A DNA stretch of 64,000 nt from Pseudoalteromonas sp. OOF1S-7 (GTDB lineage: Bacteria; Pseudomonadota; Gammaproteobacteria; Enterobacterales; Alteromonadaceae): positions 1 to 64,000 of the forward strand of contig NZ_JAKRFZ010000018.1 of NCBI RefSeq assembly GCF_022347765.1, read 5' to 3'. Each line of letters starts with the position of its first letter. Position 1 is the first letter of the stretch. Both the position numbers and the translations under genes were made by a program. This document shows, in pieces, positions 8,786 through 17,557 of this stretch. The notes below the pieces were generated by a model. The model was not told the origin of the DNA. It did no database searches and was given only the letters and a program-made list of their open reading frames with translations.

Positions 8786-9478
8786 TTACCAGGGAATAGC
8801 CAGTCCCTGGTAATCATAGAACCCGCCGCTTTGCGCTTCATGCAGTTCATCCAGCACTTGCTTCAGGCCTTGTGCAGATTCTTCGGCAGAGATCAATGCA
8901 TTGGGCCCACCCATATCGGTTTTAACCCAGCCCGGATGCAGTGCCACGGTTTTTATTCCCTCCGGTAACAGATCATTGGAAAGGCTCTTGATCACCGAAT
9001 TTAACGCCGCTTTTGAGCTGCGATAGATGTATCCGCCCCCTTTGGTGTTATTGGTCATACTGCCGACTTTAGAAGATAGCACAGCAAAGGTCTTTAACTT
9101 GCCCAGTCTTAGTTGCGGGGTGAATGCCTCCGCCAATTTTAATGGTGCAATCACATTGACTTCCATGACGCGCTTCCACTGCTCTACATCACAGTCGCCA
9201 AACGCGTAACCTTTCGGGCCATACACACCGGCATTGTTTATCACCAAATCAATGGGCACATCAATAAGCGATACGGCGAGTTTTGTCATTTGCGCATAGT
9301 TAGTGATATCCAGCGCGACTATCTGCAAATGGCTAAACTGCTGCTCCAGCTGCCACAACGCATCGGCAGATTGCGGTGCTCTGCAGCTTGCCAATACTCT
9401 CCAGCCTTGCTCAAGATACAGTTTAACGAGCGCAAGCCCAATGCCACGATTTGCACCTGTGATAAATAGAGTATTCAT
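8786..9478 (-). CDS. Short-chain dehydrogenase/reductase (CsgA/C-factor-like)
   Basis: 230 residues, normal length for a classical SDR. The NAD(P) motif TGANRGIG is at 7-14, NNAG at 81-84, a catalytic Ser near 136 (VLSSKVGS) and YxxxK at 152-156 (YRSSK), then HPGWVKTDMGG. It is a cytosolic oxidoreductase of unknown substrate; the short format and the PGWVKTDMGG segment fit the C-factor/sniffer subgroup. It is a single gene, convergent with the FAD oxidoreductase. Confidence 0.9.
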   Translation of the reverse strand: MNTLFITGANRGIGLALVKLYLEQGWRVLASCRAPQSADALWQLEQQFSHLQIVALDITNYAQMTKLAVSLIDVPIDLVINNAGVYGPKGYAFGDCDVEQWKRVMEVNVIAPLKLAEAFTPQLRLGKLKTFAVLSSKVGSMTNNTKGGGYIYRSSKAALNSVIKSLSNDLLPEGIKTVALHPGWVKTDMGGPNALISAEESAQGLKQVLDELHEAQSGGFYDYQGLAIPW

Positions 9479-9546
9479 AAATTTACTTTAGCCTTTAACT
9501 AACGCCTCATCGTTCATTATATACGTTTCACTCACGTCCGGGGCAG

Positions 9547-9924
9547 TTACTTTATCAGCCATGACAAGGCTTGAGTTTTCTCTTCAAAGTAACGAGACTC
9601 TCCTTCAACAAACCAATTGCCCACCATAGCCGCAAGCTTTTGCCAACGGCTGTTGCCTAATACCGCTATCTTATAAAAGTCATGGCTGTGGCGCAGTGCC
9701 AGTGCTACATCGTCCCAGGCTGCATGCAGCTCCCAGCCCTCAAATTCAGTGACGTCGACCAGCAGCCTTATTTTTTGCCCGGTAGCCACTCTTAATGCAC
9801 TGTCGATCACCGCCTTAATGGCCATATAGTCTGCATGGCTTACCTTGCCAAGTGCTGTAAAGCGCATTAACAAGCCATCATTCAGACGCTCAGTATCGAC
9901 AGAAATGGAATGAAAACGCTCCAT
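9547..9924 (-). CDS. SpoIIAA-like (STAS-superfamily) protein
   Basis: 125 residues. The pattern of strand, helix and LLVDVTEFEGWELHAAWDD, followed by FYKIAVLGNSRWQKLAAMVGN and a final FEEKTQALSWL, is typical of the SpoIIAA-like family (PF11964). These are small cytosolic proteins of unclear role, often linked to lipid binding or stress. It sits 7 bases downstream of the LysE-type gene on the same strand, so the two are likely co-transcribed. Confidence 0.85.
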   Translation of the reverse strand: MERFHSISVDTERLNDGLLMRFTALGKVSHADYMAIKAVIDSALRVATGQKIRLLVDVTEFEGWELHAAWDDVALALRHSHDFYKIAVLGNSRWQKLAAMVGNWFVEGESRYFEEKTQALSWLIK

Positions 9925-9931
9925 GACATCC

Positions 9932-10537
9932 TCAGTGAAGGATTTGCGTGGTACTGATCCAAATTAGCAGAGAGGTTAACAAAAAGGCAAAAAATAAACG
10001 TAAATTGCGCAACTGTTCGGGTGTTTTAATGAAACGATGCAATACACCACCGAAAATCAGCCAAAGGCTATCCACCAGAATGGCTATTATAAAGCAGGTG
10101 ATCGCTGCCAACACAGCGCCAATCAGGGGACTAACATCAGGCACGCTGTTGTTAGCAAATATGGCAATACAAGCTGCATAAGCTTTTGGGTTAAGCAGGT
10201 TCAAAATAAAGCCATCCCGAAACCCAACCTCACTACCTTCTGCATGAGATAGTCCACTGCGATTGGTTGCAATTTTATAGGCGACATAAAACAAATAGGC
10301 GATGGCAACAATCTGGCATACGGTACTCAGGCTGGGGTAGCTTAAGAGTAATGCACCCAGGCCCGTCGCCGCAGCCACGATTGCCACCAGTAATCCGAGC
10401 AAAATACCAGATAAAAAAGGAACTCCCTGTCGCACACCTGAGCTGGCACCAACAGCGGCCAACGCTAAGGGGGCAGGACCTGGCGAGCCAAGTAACAATG
10501 CTGTGGTCAGAGCAATGGAAAATAACGCTTCGTACAT
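9932..10537 (-). CDS. LysE/RhtB-family amino-acid exporter
   Basis: 201 residues, almost entirely hydrophobic with about six membrane helices. It has the family's N-terminal GSPGPAPLALAAVGASSG in the loop after helix 1, equivalent to the PGP motif of LysE/RhtB exporters, and the usual LNPKAY segment in the middle (FILNLLNPKAYAAC). It would export an amino acid or derivative across the inner membrane. It is separated from the prp operon by a terminator and followed within 7 bases by the SpoIIAA-like gene. Confidence 0.9.
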   Translation of the reverse strand: MYEALFSIALTTALLLGSPGPAPLALAAVGASSGVRQGVPFLSGILLGLLVAIVAAATGLGALLLSYPSLSTVCQIVAIAYLFYVAYKIATNRSGLSHAEGSEVGFRDGFILNLLNPKAYAACIAIFANNSVPDVSPLIGAVLAAITCFIIAILVDSLWLIFGGVLHRFIKTPEQLRNLRLFFAFLLTSLLIWISTTQILH

Positions 10538-10550
10538 CTTTTTCTTTCCT

Positions 10551-10581
10551 TAAAAAACAAGGCCCGGATTAACCGGGCCAA
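10551..10581 (-). terminator. Intrinsic terminator of the prp operon
   Basis: A perfect stem GGCCCGG / CCGGGCC (10561-10579) with a 5-base loop, followed in the minus direction by TTGTTTTTT. It lies 12 bases after the prpF stop codon and separates the operon from the LysE-type gene. Confidence 0.75.
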
Positions 10582-10590
10582 TTTTCATCA

Positions 10591-11769
10591 CTAAATTTGT
10601 TCTTGTGGGACTCTGACATGTCCCTCCATCACCACCCGGGCGCTGCGGCTCATCACCGCTTTTTTTGCCAGCCAGCGGCCATTTGCCAGTTCGGCTTCTG
10701 CGCCCACTTTCAAAGTGCCCGAAGGATGGCCAAAAGTAACGCTGTTGCGCTCACCACCGCCTGCCGCCAGGTTCACCAATGTACCGGGGATAGCAGCTGC
10801 CGTGGCAATCGCCACTGCGGCCGTGCCCATCATGGCATGGTGCAGCTTACCCATAGACAGGGCCCGAACAGACAGGTCAATGTCCTGCTGTGAAATGGCT
10901 TTGCCACTGGATGCGGTATACGCCTTAGCACCGCATACAAAGGCAATTTTAGGGGTGTGCTGACGTACCCTGGCTTCGTCAATGTGGTCAATCAGGCCCA
11001 TTTTTACGGCACCGTAAGCGCGGATCTGCTCAAATCGGGTCAACGCCGCGTCGTCACCATTGATCGCTTCTTGCAGCTCCACACCGGTGTAACCTAAGTC
11101 CTCGGCGCGGAAAAACAAGGTTGGGATCCCGGCATTGATCATAGTCACATCAAACGTGCCAATCTCCGGCACTTCCAGTTGGTCGATCAGGTTGCCACTT
11201 GGGAACATATCTGCATCGCCGTCGGCCGGGTCTATAAATTCCACCACCACTTCGGCGGCTGGAAAAGTCACGCCATCAAGCTCAAAATCGCCACTTTCCT
11301 GCACTTCGCCATTTGCCATAGGCACATGAGCGATAATGGTTTTTTCAATGTTTGCCTGCCAGATCCGTACTACGGCAATGCCGTTTTCGGGTATTCTGCT
11401 GGCATCTACCAGGCCGTTGCTAATAGCAAAAGCACCCACCGCGGCGGTCAGATTGCCACAGTTGCCACTCCAGTCGATAAAAGGTTTGTCTATCGCGACC
11501 TGGCCAAATAAATAGTCGACATCATGGTCCGCTTTATCACTTTTCGACAGGATCACGGTTTTGCTGGTACTGGAGGTTGCACCACCCATGCCATCGGTTT
11601 GCTTGGCATAAGGGTCCGGGCTGCCAATTACGCGTAGCAGCAGTCTGTCGCGCGCTTCACCCGGCACTTGTGCCGCCTCGGGCAAATCACTGAGATTAAA
11701 AAACACACCTTTGGAGGTGCCACCGCGCATATAGGTCGCCGGCACACGTAGTTGAGGTTTGAAAGTCAT
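10591..11769 (-). CDS. prpF: 2-methylaconitate cis-trans isomerase PrpF
   Basis: 392 residues from the ATG at 11769, preferred over the ATG at 11778 because AGGA then has normal spacing. The upstream extension of the frame runs back into the acnD coding end and is not coding. PrpF isomerises the 2-methylaconitate made by AcnD so that it can be hydrated to methylisocitrate. Family hallmarks are the N-terminal YMRGGTSKGVFF, the central DWSGNCGNLTAAVGAFA with the conserved Cys, and FGHPSGTLKVGAE near the C-terminus. It is the last gene of the operon, 92 bases after acnD. Confidence 0.95.
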   Translation of the reverse strand: MTFKPQLRVPATYMRGGTSKGVFFNLSDLPEAAQVPGEARDRLLLRVIGSPDPYAKQTDGMGGATSSTSKTVILSKSDKADHDVDYLFGQVAIDKPFIDWSGNCGNLTAAVGAFAISNGLVDASRIPENGIAVVRIWQANIEKTIIAHVPMANGEVQESGDFELDGVTFPAAEVVVEFIDPADGDADMFPSGNLIDQLEVPEIGTFDVTMINAGIPTLFFRAEDLGYTGVELQEAINGDDAALTRFEQIRAYGAVKMGLIDHIDEARVRQHTPKIAFVCGAKAYTASSGKAISQQDIDLSVRALSMGKLHHAMMGTAAVAIATAAAIPGTLVNLAAGGGERNSVTFGHPSGTLKVGAEAELANGRWLAKKAVMSRSARVVMEGHVRVPQEQI

Positions 11770-11861
11770 AGTTTTCATCCTAAGTAGCAGAGTGAACACC
11801 CTTTGCGGATGCACTCTGCTCAGACAAGCTCCACAGTTAGTGCGGAGCAAGAATACAGTGG

Positions 11862-14450
11862 TTAAGCGTTTGCTTCCAGAAAGTCTTTGGCAAAGCGCTG
11901 TAGCACGCCACCGGCTTCGTAAATCGACACTTCTTCTTCTGTGTCCAGACGACACAGCACAGGCACTTCAAGCTGTACACCATTGCTGCGGTGGATGATC
12001 AGATTAAGCGTAGCGCCTGGTGTACGTGTGCCTTCGACGTCGTAGATTTCAGTACCATCGAGCTCCAGTGTTTTACGCGTTGTACCATTTTGGAACTCCA
12101 GCGGTAACACACCCATGCCAATCAGATTGGTACGGTGAATACGCTCAAAGCCTTCAGCCACAATCACTTCTACACCGGCTAAACGCACGCCTTTGGCTGC
12201 CCAGTCGCGCGACGAGCCCTGACCATAATCGGCACCGGCTACGATGATCAGCGGTTGTTTGCGTTCCATGTAGGTTTCGATGGCTTCCCACATACGAGTG
12301 ACTTTGCCTTCGGGCTCAAGACGCGCCAGTGAACCCTGCTTCACTTCACCGTTTTCCAACACCATTTCATTAAGGAGTTTGGGGTTAGCAAAGGTAGCAC
12401 GTTGCGCCGTTAAGTGGTCGCCACGGTGGGTTGCATACGAGTTAAAGTCTTCTTCGGGCAAGCCCATTTTTGCCAGATATTCACCAGCGGCACTGGAGGC
12501 AAGAATCGCATTTGAAGGCGACAAGTGATCTGTGGTGATGTTGTCACCCAGAATCGCCAATGGTCGCATACCTTTCATGGTGCGCTCACCTGCTAACGCG
12601 CCTTCCCAGTATGGCGGACGGCGAATATAGGTACTCATCTCACGCCACTGATAGAGCGGATCGTTGTCTTCACCATAGTCAACGCTCAGGTCGAACATAG
12701 GTTCGTAAACGGCACGGAATTGCTCCGGTTTCACGCTCTGTGCGATTACTGCATCAATCTCTTCATCGCTTGGCCAGATGTCTTTTAACGTAACCGGGTT
12801 GCCATTCTGGTCATGGCCCAGCACGCCATTTTCGATATCAAAACGCACTGATCCGGCAATCGCATATGCCACAACCAGAGGCGGTGATGCCAGGAAAGCC
12901 TGCTTGGCATAAGGGTGGATACGACCGTCAAAGTTGCGGTTGCCCGATAGGACGGCTGTGGCATAGAGGTCGCGGTCGATCACTTCTTGCTGAATTTTTG
13001 GATCCAGTGCTCCACTCATGCCGTTACAGGTGGTACAGGCAAACGCCACGATACCAAAACCCAGTTGCTCAAGCTCTGGTAATAACTGCGCTTCTTCCAT
13101 GTAAGATCGCACGGCTTTAGAGCCCGGCGCAAATGAGGTTTTTACCCACGGCTTGCGGCTCAGACCCAGTTTGTTGGCATTGCGTGCCAGCAAACCAGCG
13201 GCCACCACGTTGCGCGGGTTACTGGTGTTGGTACAGCTGGTAATGGCTGCAATGATCACCGCACCATCCGGCATTTCGCCCTCACGCTGCTCGTAATCAG
13301 CCACAATACCTTGCTTAGCCAGGTCTGCGGTTGCAACGCGGCGATGTGGGTTTGACGGACCGGCCAGGTTACGGCCAACCGAAGATAAATCAAATTTCAG
13401 CACACGCTCGTACTGAGCGCCTGTCATAGCATCGGCCCACAACCCAGTGTGTTTGGCATATTGCTCAACCAGCTTGATTTGCTCGTCATCACGGCCGGTC
13501 AGACGCAGATAATCAATGGTTTGCTGGTCAATATAGAACATGGCAGCCGTGGCGCCATACTCAGGAGTCATGTTCGAAATGGTTGCCCGATCACCTAATG
13601 ACAAACCCTCGCAGCCTTCGCCGAAGAACTCCAGGTAAGAAGAAACCACGCGTTCCTGACGTAAAAATTCCGTGATGGCCAGCACGATGTCTGTGGCAGT
13701 GATCCCTGGCTGACGTGTGCCGACCAGCTCTACACCCACGATATCCGGCAGGCGCATATAAGAAGCACGACCCAGCATCACACTCTCGGCTTCAAGACCC
13801 CCTACACCCACGGCAATTACGCCCAGTGCATCCACATGCGGGGTATGGCTGTCGGTTCCAACCAGAGTATCGGGGAATGCCACGCCATCACGCGCCTGGA
13901 TAACCGGCGACATTTTCTCCAGATTGATCTGGTGCAAAATACCATTGCCCGGCGGGATCACATCAACGTTTTTAAAGGCCGTTTTGGTCCAGTTAATAAA
14001 GTGGAAGCGGTCGTCGTTACGGCGGTCTTCAATCGCCCGGTTTTTCTCAAAGGCGTTTTCTTCATAACCGGCGTGCTCTACTGCCAGGCTGTGATCAACG
14101 ATCAGCTGAGTTGGCACCACCGGGTTTACTTTGGCCGGGTCGCCGCCTTTTTCAGCAATGGCATCACGCAGACCGGCAAGGTCTACCAGCGCTGTCTGGC
14201 CCAAAATATCATGACAGACCACACGTGCCGGAAACCAGGGGAAATCCAAATCACGACGACGCTCAATAATTTGACTCAGATAATCGTTGAGTTTTTCAGG
14301 CTCGGCGCGGCGCACCAGGTTTTCTGCCAGGACTTTAGAGGTATAAGGCAAGCCATCATACGCACCGGGCTTGATGGCTTCGACTGCTTCGCGCGTGTCG
14401 TAAAAACACAGCGAAGAGTCAGGTAATTTTTTGCGAAATTGGCTGTTCAT
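11862..14450 (-). CDS. acnD: Fe/S-dependent 2-methylcitrate dehydratase AcnD
   Basis: 862 residues, full length. It is an aconitase-superfamily enzyme that dehydrates 2-methylcitrate to 2-methylaconitate in propionate degradation. The three [4Fe-4S] cysteines are visible in TSCTNTSNPRN (about 405) and CTTCNGMSG (about 471 and 474). Substrate and swivel-domain motifs are VGTDSHTPHVDALGV and YGQGSSRDWAAKGVRLAG. The neighbouring prpF supports AcnD rather than AcnA, because AcnD needs PrpF. It lies 97 bases downstream of prpC in the same operon. Confidence 0.96.
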   Translation of the reverse strand: MNSQFRKKLPDSSLCFYDTREAVEAIKPGAYDGLPYTSKVLAENLVRRAEPEKLNDYLSQIIERRRDLDFPWFPARVVCHDILGQTALVDLAGLRDAIAEKGGDPAKVNPVVPTQLIVDHSLAVEHAGYEENAFEKNRAIEDRRNDDRFHFINWTKTAFKNVDVIPPGNGILHQINLEKMSPVIQARDGVAFPDTLVGTDSHTPHVDALGVIAVGVGGLEAESVMLGRASYMRLPDIVGVELVGTRQPGITATDIVLAITEFLRQERVVSSYLEFFGEGCEGLSLGDRATISNMTPEYGATAAMFYIDQQTIDYLRLTGRDDEQIKLVEQYAKHTGLWADAMTGAQYERVLKFDLSSVGRNLAGPSNPHRRVATADLAKQGIVADYEQREGEMPDGAVIIAAITSCTNTSNPRNVVAAGLLARNANKLGLSRKPWVKTSFAPGSKAVRSYMEEAQLLPELEQLGFGIVAFACTTCNGMSGALDPKIQQEVIDRDLYATAVLSGNRNFDGRIHPYAKQAFLASPPLVVAYAIAGSVRFDIENGVLGHDQNGNPVTLKDIWPSDEEIDAVIAQSVKPEQFRAVYEPMFDLSVDYGEDNDPLYQWREMSTYIRRPPYWEGALAGERTMKGMRPLAILGDNITTDHLSPSNAILASSAAGEYLAKMGLPEEDFNSYATHRGDHLTAQRATFANPKLLNEMVLENGEVKQGSLARLEPEGKVTRMWEAIETYMERKQPLIIVAGADYGQGSSRDWAAKGVRLAGVEVIVAEGFERIHRTNLIGMGVLPLEFQNGTTRKTLELDGTEIYDVEGTRTPGATLNLIIHRSNGVQLEVPVLCRLDTEEEVSIYEAGGVLQRFAKDFLEANA

Positions 14451-14547
14451 AACTACTTCCAGAATTGCTCATTGGCTCAACGGCACAGATCTTTATGGTT
14501 ATTGTCGGTGATCTGTGCCATACAGTGACGAATGTTAAGTTTGGGTA

Positions 14548-15669
14548 TTAACGCTCAGACATAGCTGGAACCGGACGCAATTCCTCACCAGTATATTCCG
14601 CTGACGGACGGATGATACGGTTGTCTGCTCTTTGCTCCATTACGTGACCTGCCCAGCCTGTCAAACGCGACATCACAAAGATAGGCGTGAACAGCTTAGT
14701 TGGGATCTTCATAAAGTGATAAGCCGATGCGTGGAAGAAGTCCGCATTACAGAACAATTTTTTCTCGCGCCACATAACCGCTTCACACCGTACAGAAACC
14801 GGATAAAGAACGGTATCACCCACATCGGCAGCTAGCTTTTCAGACCAGCCTTTGATGATTTCGTTACGCGGATCAGACTCAGAGTAGATAGCGTGACCAA
14901 AGCCCATGATCTTTTCTTTACGCTCCAGCATGCCCATCATTTCCTGCTCAGCGTGATCGGCCGACTCAAAACGCTCAATCATTTCCATTGCCGCTTCGTT
15001 CGCACCACCGTGCAGAGGACCACGCAGCGAGCCGATGGCACCTGTGATACAAGAATGCATGTCTGACAGGGTAGAAGCACACACACGTGCAGTGAAGGTA
15101 GAGGCATTAAACTCATGCTCTGCATACAGAATAAGCGAAACGTGCATAACGCGCTCATGTAACTCGCTTGGTTTTTCGCCATGCAGCATATGCAGGAAGT
15201 GCGCACCGATTGAATCGTCGTCTGTTTCAACATCAACACGCACACCGTCATGGCTAAAGCGATACCAGTAACAGATGATGCTTGGGAAACAGGCCAGCAT
15301 ACGATCTGTGATGGCCTGCTGTTGTTCAAAGTCGTGCTCACCTTCCAGGTTACCCAACATAGAACAACCGGTGCGAAGTACGTCCATTGGGTGTGCGTCG
15401 GCCGGAATGCGCTCCAGCACTTCTTTTAATGCCTGTGGCAAACCACGCTGAGATTTTAGTAGTGCCTTGTAGCTGTCCAGCTCCTGCTGGTTAGGCAGTT
15501 TACCCTTTAGGATCAGATATGCGACTTCCTCAAACTGACAGTGTTCAGCCAGGTCTTTTACGTCGTAACCTCGATAGGTCAGGCCTGAGCCTGATTTACC
15601 CACTGTTGAAAGTGCCGTTTTACCTGCAACCTGACCGCGAAGGCCCGCACCGCTTAATACTTTAGCCAT
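14548..15669 (-). CDS. prpC: 2-methylcitrate synthase PrpC
   Basis: 373 residues, the usual length for PrpC and shorter than citrate synthase GltA. It condenses propionyl-CoA with oxaloacetate. The catalytic set of the citrate-synthase fold is present: His in LHGGANEAAM, His in GFGHAIYSESDPRN and Asp in CNADFF. AGGAG lies 9 bases before the start. An 8-bp hairpin sits in the gap to prpB and may adjust the relative output of the two genes. Confidence 0.95.
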   Translation of the reverse strand: MAKVLSGAGLRGQVAGKTALSTVGKSGSGLTYRGYDVKDLAEHCQFEEVAYLILKGKLPNQQELDSYKALLKSQRGLPQALKEVLERIPADAHPMDVLRTGCSMLGNLEGEHDFEQQQAITDRMLACFPSIICYWYRFSHDGVRVDVETDDDSIGAHFLHMLHGEKPSELHERVMHVSLILYAEHEFNASTFTARVCASTLSDMHSCITGAIGSLRGPLHGGANEAAMEMIERFESADHAEQEMMGMLERKEKIMGFGHAIYSESDPRNEIIKGWSEKLAADVGDTVLYPVSVRCEAVMWREKKLFCNADFFHASAYHFMKIPTKLFTPIFVMSRLTGWAGHVMEQRADNRIIRPSAEYTGEELRPVPAMSER

Positions 15670-15716
15670 TTTGTTGTCTCCTGAATTTTTACCTGCTGGT
15701 TAATTTCATTGTGATA

Positions 15717-15738
15717 AAAGCCGCAAGAACGCGGCTTT
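15717..15738 (-). other. Intercistronic hairpin between prpB and prpC
   Basis: AAAGCCGC and GCGGCTTT form a perfect 8-bp stem with a 6-base loop, followed in the minus direction by TTTTATC. It lies inside the operon, so it is more likely a partial terminator or mRNA-stabilising element than a full stop. Confidence 0.5.
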
Positions 15739-15758
15739 ATCTTTATCCTTTAAACTTT

Positions 15759-16652
15759 TTATTTGTTCTTACCTTGCGCAAACAATGCGTCGAGTTTTTG
15801 CTCATACTCGTGATAGCCAAGATAATCATACAAGTCCATACGAGTTTGCATGCTGTCGATGACGGCTTTCTGATCGCCGTTTTCTAAAATTGACTGATAC
15901 ACCATTTCTGCGGCTTTGTTCATTGCGCGGAACGCACTCAGCGGGTAAAGCACCATGTCGACGCCCCACTCTCCCAGCTCTTTTTTGTTCCACAGCTCTG
16001 TTTTACCGAACTCGGTGATATTCGCCAGGATAGGCACATCCAGCGCTTCGGCAAATGCACGATAATGTTCTTCGGTTTGAACAGCTTCTGCGAAAATACC
16101 ATCTGCACCAGCTGCAACATAGGCTTTGGCGCGCTCAATGGCCGCTTCAAGGCCTTCCTGCGCGAATGCGTCGGTACGCGCCATGATGAAGAAGTCTGGA
16201 TCGGTACGCGCATCTACGGCTGCTTTGATGCGGTCGACCATTTCGTCTGTCGACACAATCTCTTTGTTAGGACGGTGACCACAGCGCTTTTGAGCAACCT
16301 GATCTTCCATATGCACGGCAGCGGCACCCGCTTTTTGCATCTCCTGAATGGTTTTAGCAATGTTAAATGCGCCACCCCAGCCCGTGTCGATGTCGACCAT
16401 CAGGGGCAAGTCACAAGCAGAGGTAATACGCTGAACGTCTGCAATCACATCGTTTAAAGAGGTGATGCCCAAATCAGGCAGACCGTAAGATGCATTCGCA
16501 ACACCGCCGCCAGACAGGTAGATAGCCTGATGACCGATTTTTTTCGCCATGATGGCACTGTAGGCGTTAATCGTGCCAACTATCTGTAGTGGCTGATTGG
16601 CTTTTAGCGCGTCGCGAAATCTTTTACCTGCGCTGATGATCCCTGTACTCAT
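15759..16652 (-). CDS. prpB: Methylisocitrate lyase PrpB
   Basis: 297 residues, normal for the family. It cleaves 2-methylisocitrate to pyruvate and succinate, the last step of the methylcitrate cycle. The ICL/PEP-mutase fold is marked by MVDIDTGWGGAFNIAKT (Mg-binding acidic residues), the signature loop KRCGHRPNKE with the catalytic Cys, and IMARTDAFAQEG. It follows the GntR gene by 16 bases, so regulator and enzymes share a transcript. Confidence 0.96.
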   Translation of the reverse strand: MSTGIISAGKRFRDALKANQPLQIVGTINAYSAIMAKKIGHQAIYLSGGGVANASYGLPDLGITSLNDVIADVQRITSACDLPLMVDIDTGWGGAFNIAKTIQEMQKAGAAAVHMEDQVAQKRCGHRPNKEIVSTDEMVDRIKAAVDARTDPDFFIMARTDAFAQEGLEAAIERAKAYVAAGADGIFAEAVQTEEHYRAFAEALDVPILANITEFGKTELWNKKELGEWGVDMVLYPLSAFRAMNKAAEMVYQSILENGDQKAVIDSMQTRMDLYDYLGYHEYEQKLDALFAQGKNK

Positions 16653-16668
16653 AAGTGTGTCTCCCCAA

Positions 16669-17340
16669 TTATGGCTGATGCTGTTTCGTTAATTTGGTGG
16701 CAATATTATTTTTAGAATATTGAATATGGCGGCGCATCAGCATTTCTGCCAGCTCGGCATCCCGATTTGCGATGGCACGCACTATGTGTTTGTGTTCGTC
16801 GTAGGCTGTTGTGACGCGCGGCCCGGCCATGCCGAGTTGTACCCGATACATTCGCGCCAGGTGATAAATACCATTGCTTAGCATGGCAATAAGCTGCTGA
16901 TTCTGACTGCCGACAATGATACGGTAATGAAAGTCCAGATCGCCCGCTTCCTGGTAATAAGATTCGCCGCCTTTGACTTCGTCGAACTGCTCGTTCAACA
17001 GGCTGTTGAGTTTAGCAACTTCTTCATCTGGCATGTGTTGTGCCGCCAGACGCGCAGCCATGCCTTCAAGGGCTTCACGCACCTGATACAGCTCCATCAG
17101 GCCTTCTTCGCTCAGCGAGACCACTCTGGCCCCCACATTCGGACGACGCTCAACCAGATGACAGGCTTCCAGGCGGTTTATCGCTTCCCGAACAACCGCC
17201 CGGCTTACTTCATACTTTGTCGACAATTCCATTTCACTCAACTTGGAGCCAGCCGGAATATCACCTTCAACAATCTCTTTTCTAAGCCGGAAAAATGCTT
17301 TATCAGAAGCAGTTACGGCACTTTCATGCATAAAGCTCAT
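16669..17340 (-). CDS. GntR/FCD-family regulator of the methylcitrate operon
   Basis: 223 residues. The N-terminal winged helix (about 15-75) contains LSTKYEVSRAVVREAINRLEA, typical of GntR regulators. The rest is an all-helical FCD ligand domain with its metal/ligand positions (DLDFHYRIIVGS; His in EHKHIVRAI). As first gene of the operon it presumably represses it and responds to a methylcitrate-cycle intermediate; the ligand is inferred, not visible. The promoter upstream carries two TTGTNGACAA palindromes, the form bound by FCD-type GntR proteins, which suggests autoregulation. Confidence 0.92.
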   Translation of the reverse strand: MSFMHESAVTASDKAFFRLRKEIVEGDIPAGSKLSEMELSTKYEVSRAVVREAINRLEACHLVERRPNVGARVVSLSEEGLMELYQVREALEGMAARLAAQHMPDEEVAKLNSLLNEQFDEVKGGESYYQEAGDLDFHYRIIVGSQNQQLIAMLSNGIYHLARMYRVQLGMAGPRVTTAYDEHKHIVRAIANRDAELAEMLMRRHIQYSKNNIATKLTKQHQP

Positions 17341-17370
17341 TATGTCTTTGCCTTCCGGTCTTGTTAAAAG

Positions 17371-17380
17371 TTGTAGACAA
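17371..17380. promoter_or_regulatory. Putative GntR operator 1 (TTGTAGACAA)
   Basis: A near-palindrome overlapping the end of the -10 box of the prp promoter. It is almost identical to the palindrome at 17423-17434, with centres 53 bases apart (about five helical turns), as expected for cooperative binding. Confidence 0.6.
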
Positions 17381-17407
17381 TATAGTGCTGCTTTACGTGT
17401 ACGTCAA
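17379..17407 (-). promoter_or_regulatory. Sigma70-type promoter of the GntR-prpBC-acnD-prpF operon
   Basis: On the minus strand TTGACG (17402-17407) and TATATT (17379-17384) are separated by exactly 17 bases, about 40-65 bases ahead of the regulator's ATG. Both boxes are one to two mismatches from consensus. Confidence 0.65.
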
Positions 17408-17422
17408 CCTGAACCTCGGCAG

Positions 17423-17434
17423 ATTGTCGACAAT
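17423..17434. promoter_or_regulatory. Putative GntR operator 2 (ATTGTCGACAAT)
   Basis: A perfect 12-base palindrome, 15 bases upstream of the -35 box of the prp promoter. With operator 1 it brackets the promoter. Confidence 0.6.
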
Positions 17435-17557
17435 TTTGGGTATAGAGGGTATTCACGAAATTTATGGCTACTTTAGGTGTAGCCGGGCTAAGGCTTTGCC
17501 TAAACAGGCAAGATACTCTGATGCTGCTACACTTTTATCGATATTAATCTAACAGGT

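Noticed and set aside
13836..14426. Plus-strand frame of 196 residues
   Set aside because: Lies wholly inside acnD, whose family match is beyond doubt; no motif or ribosome site.
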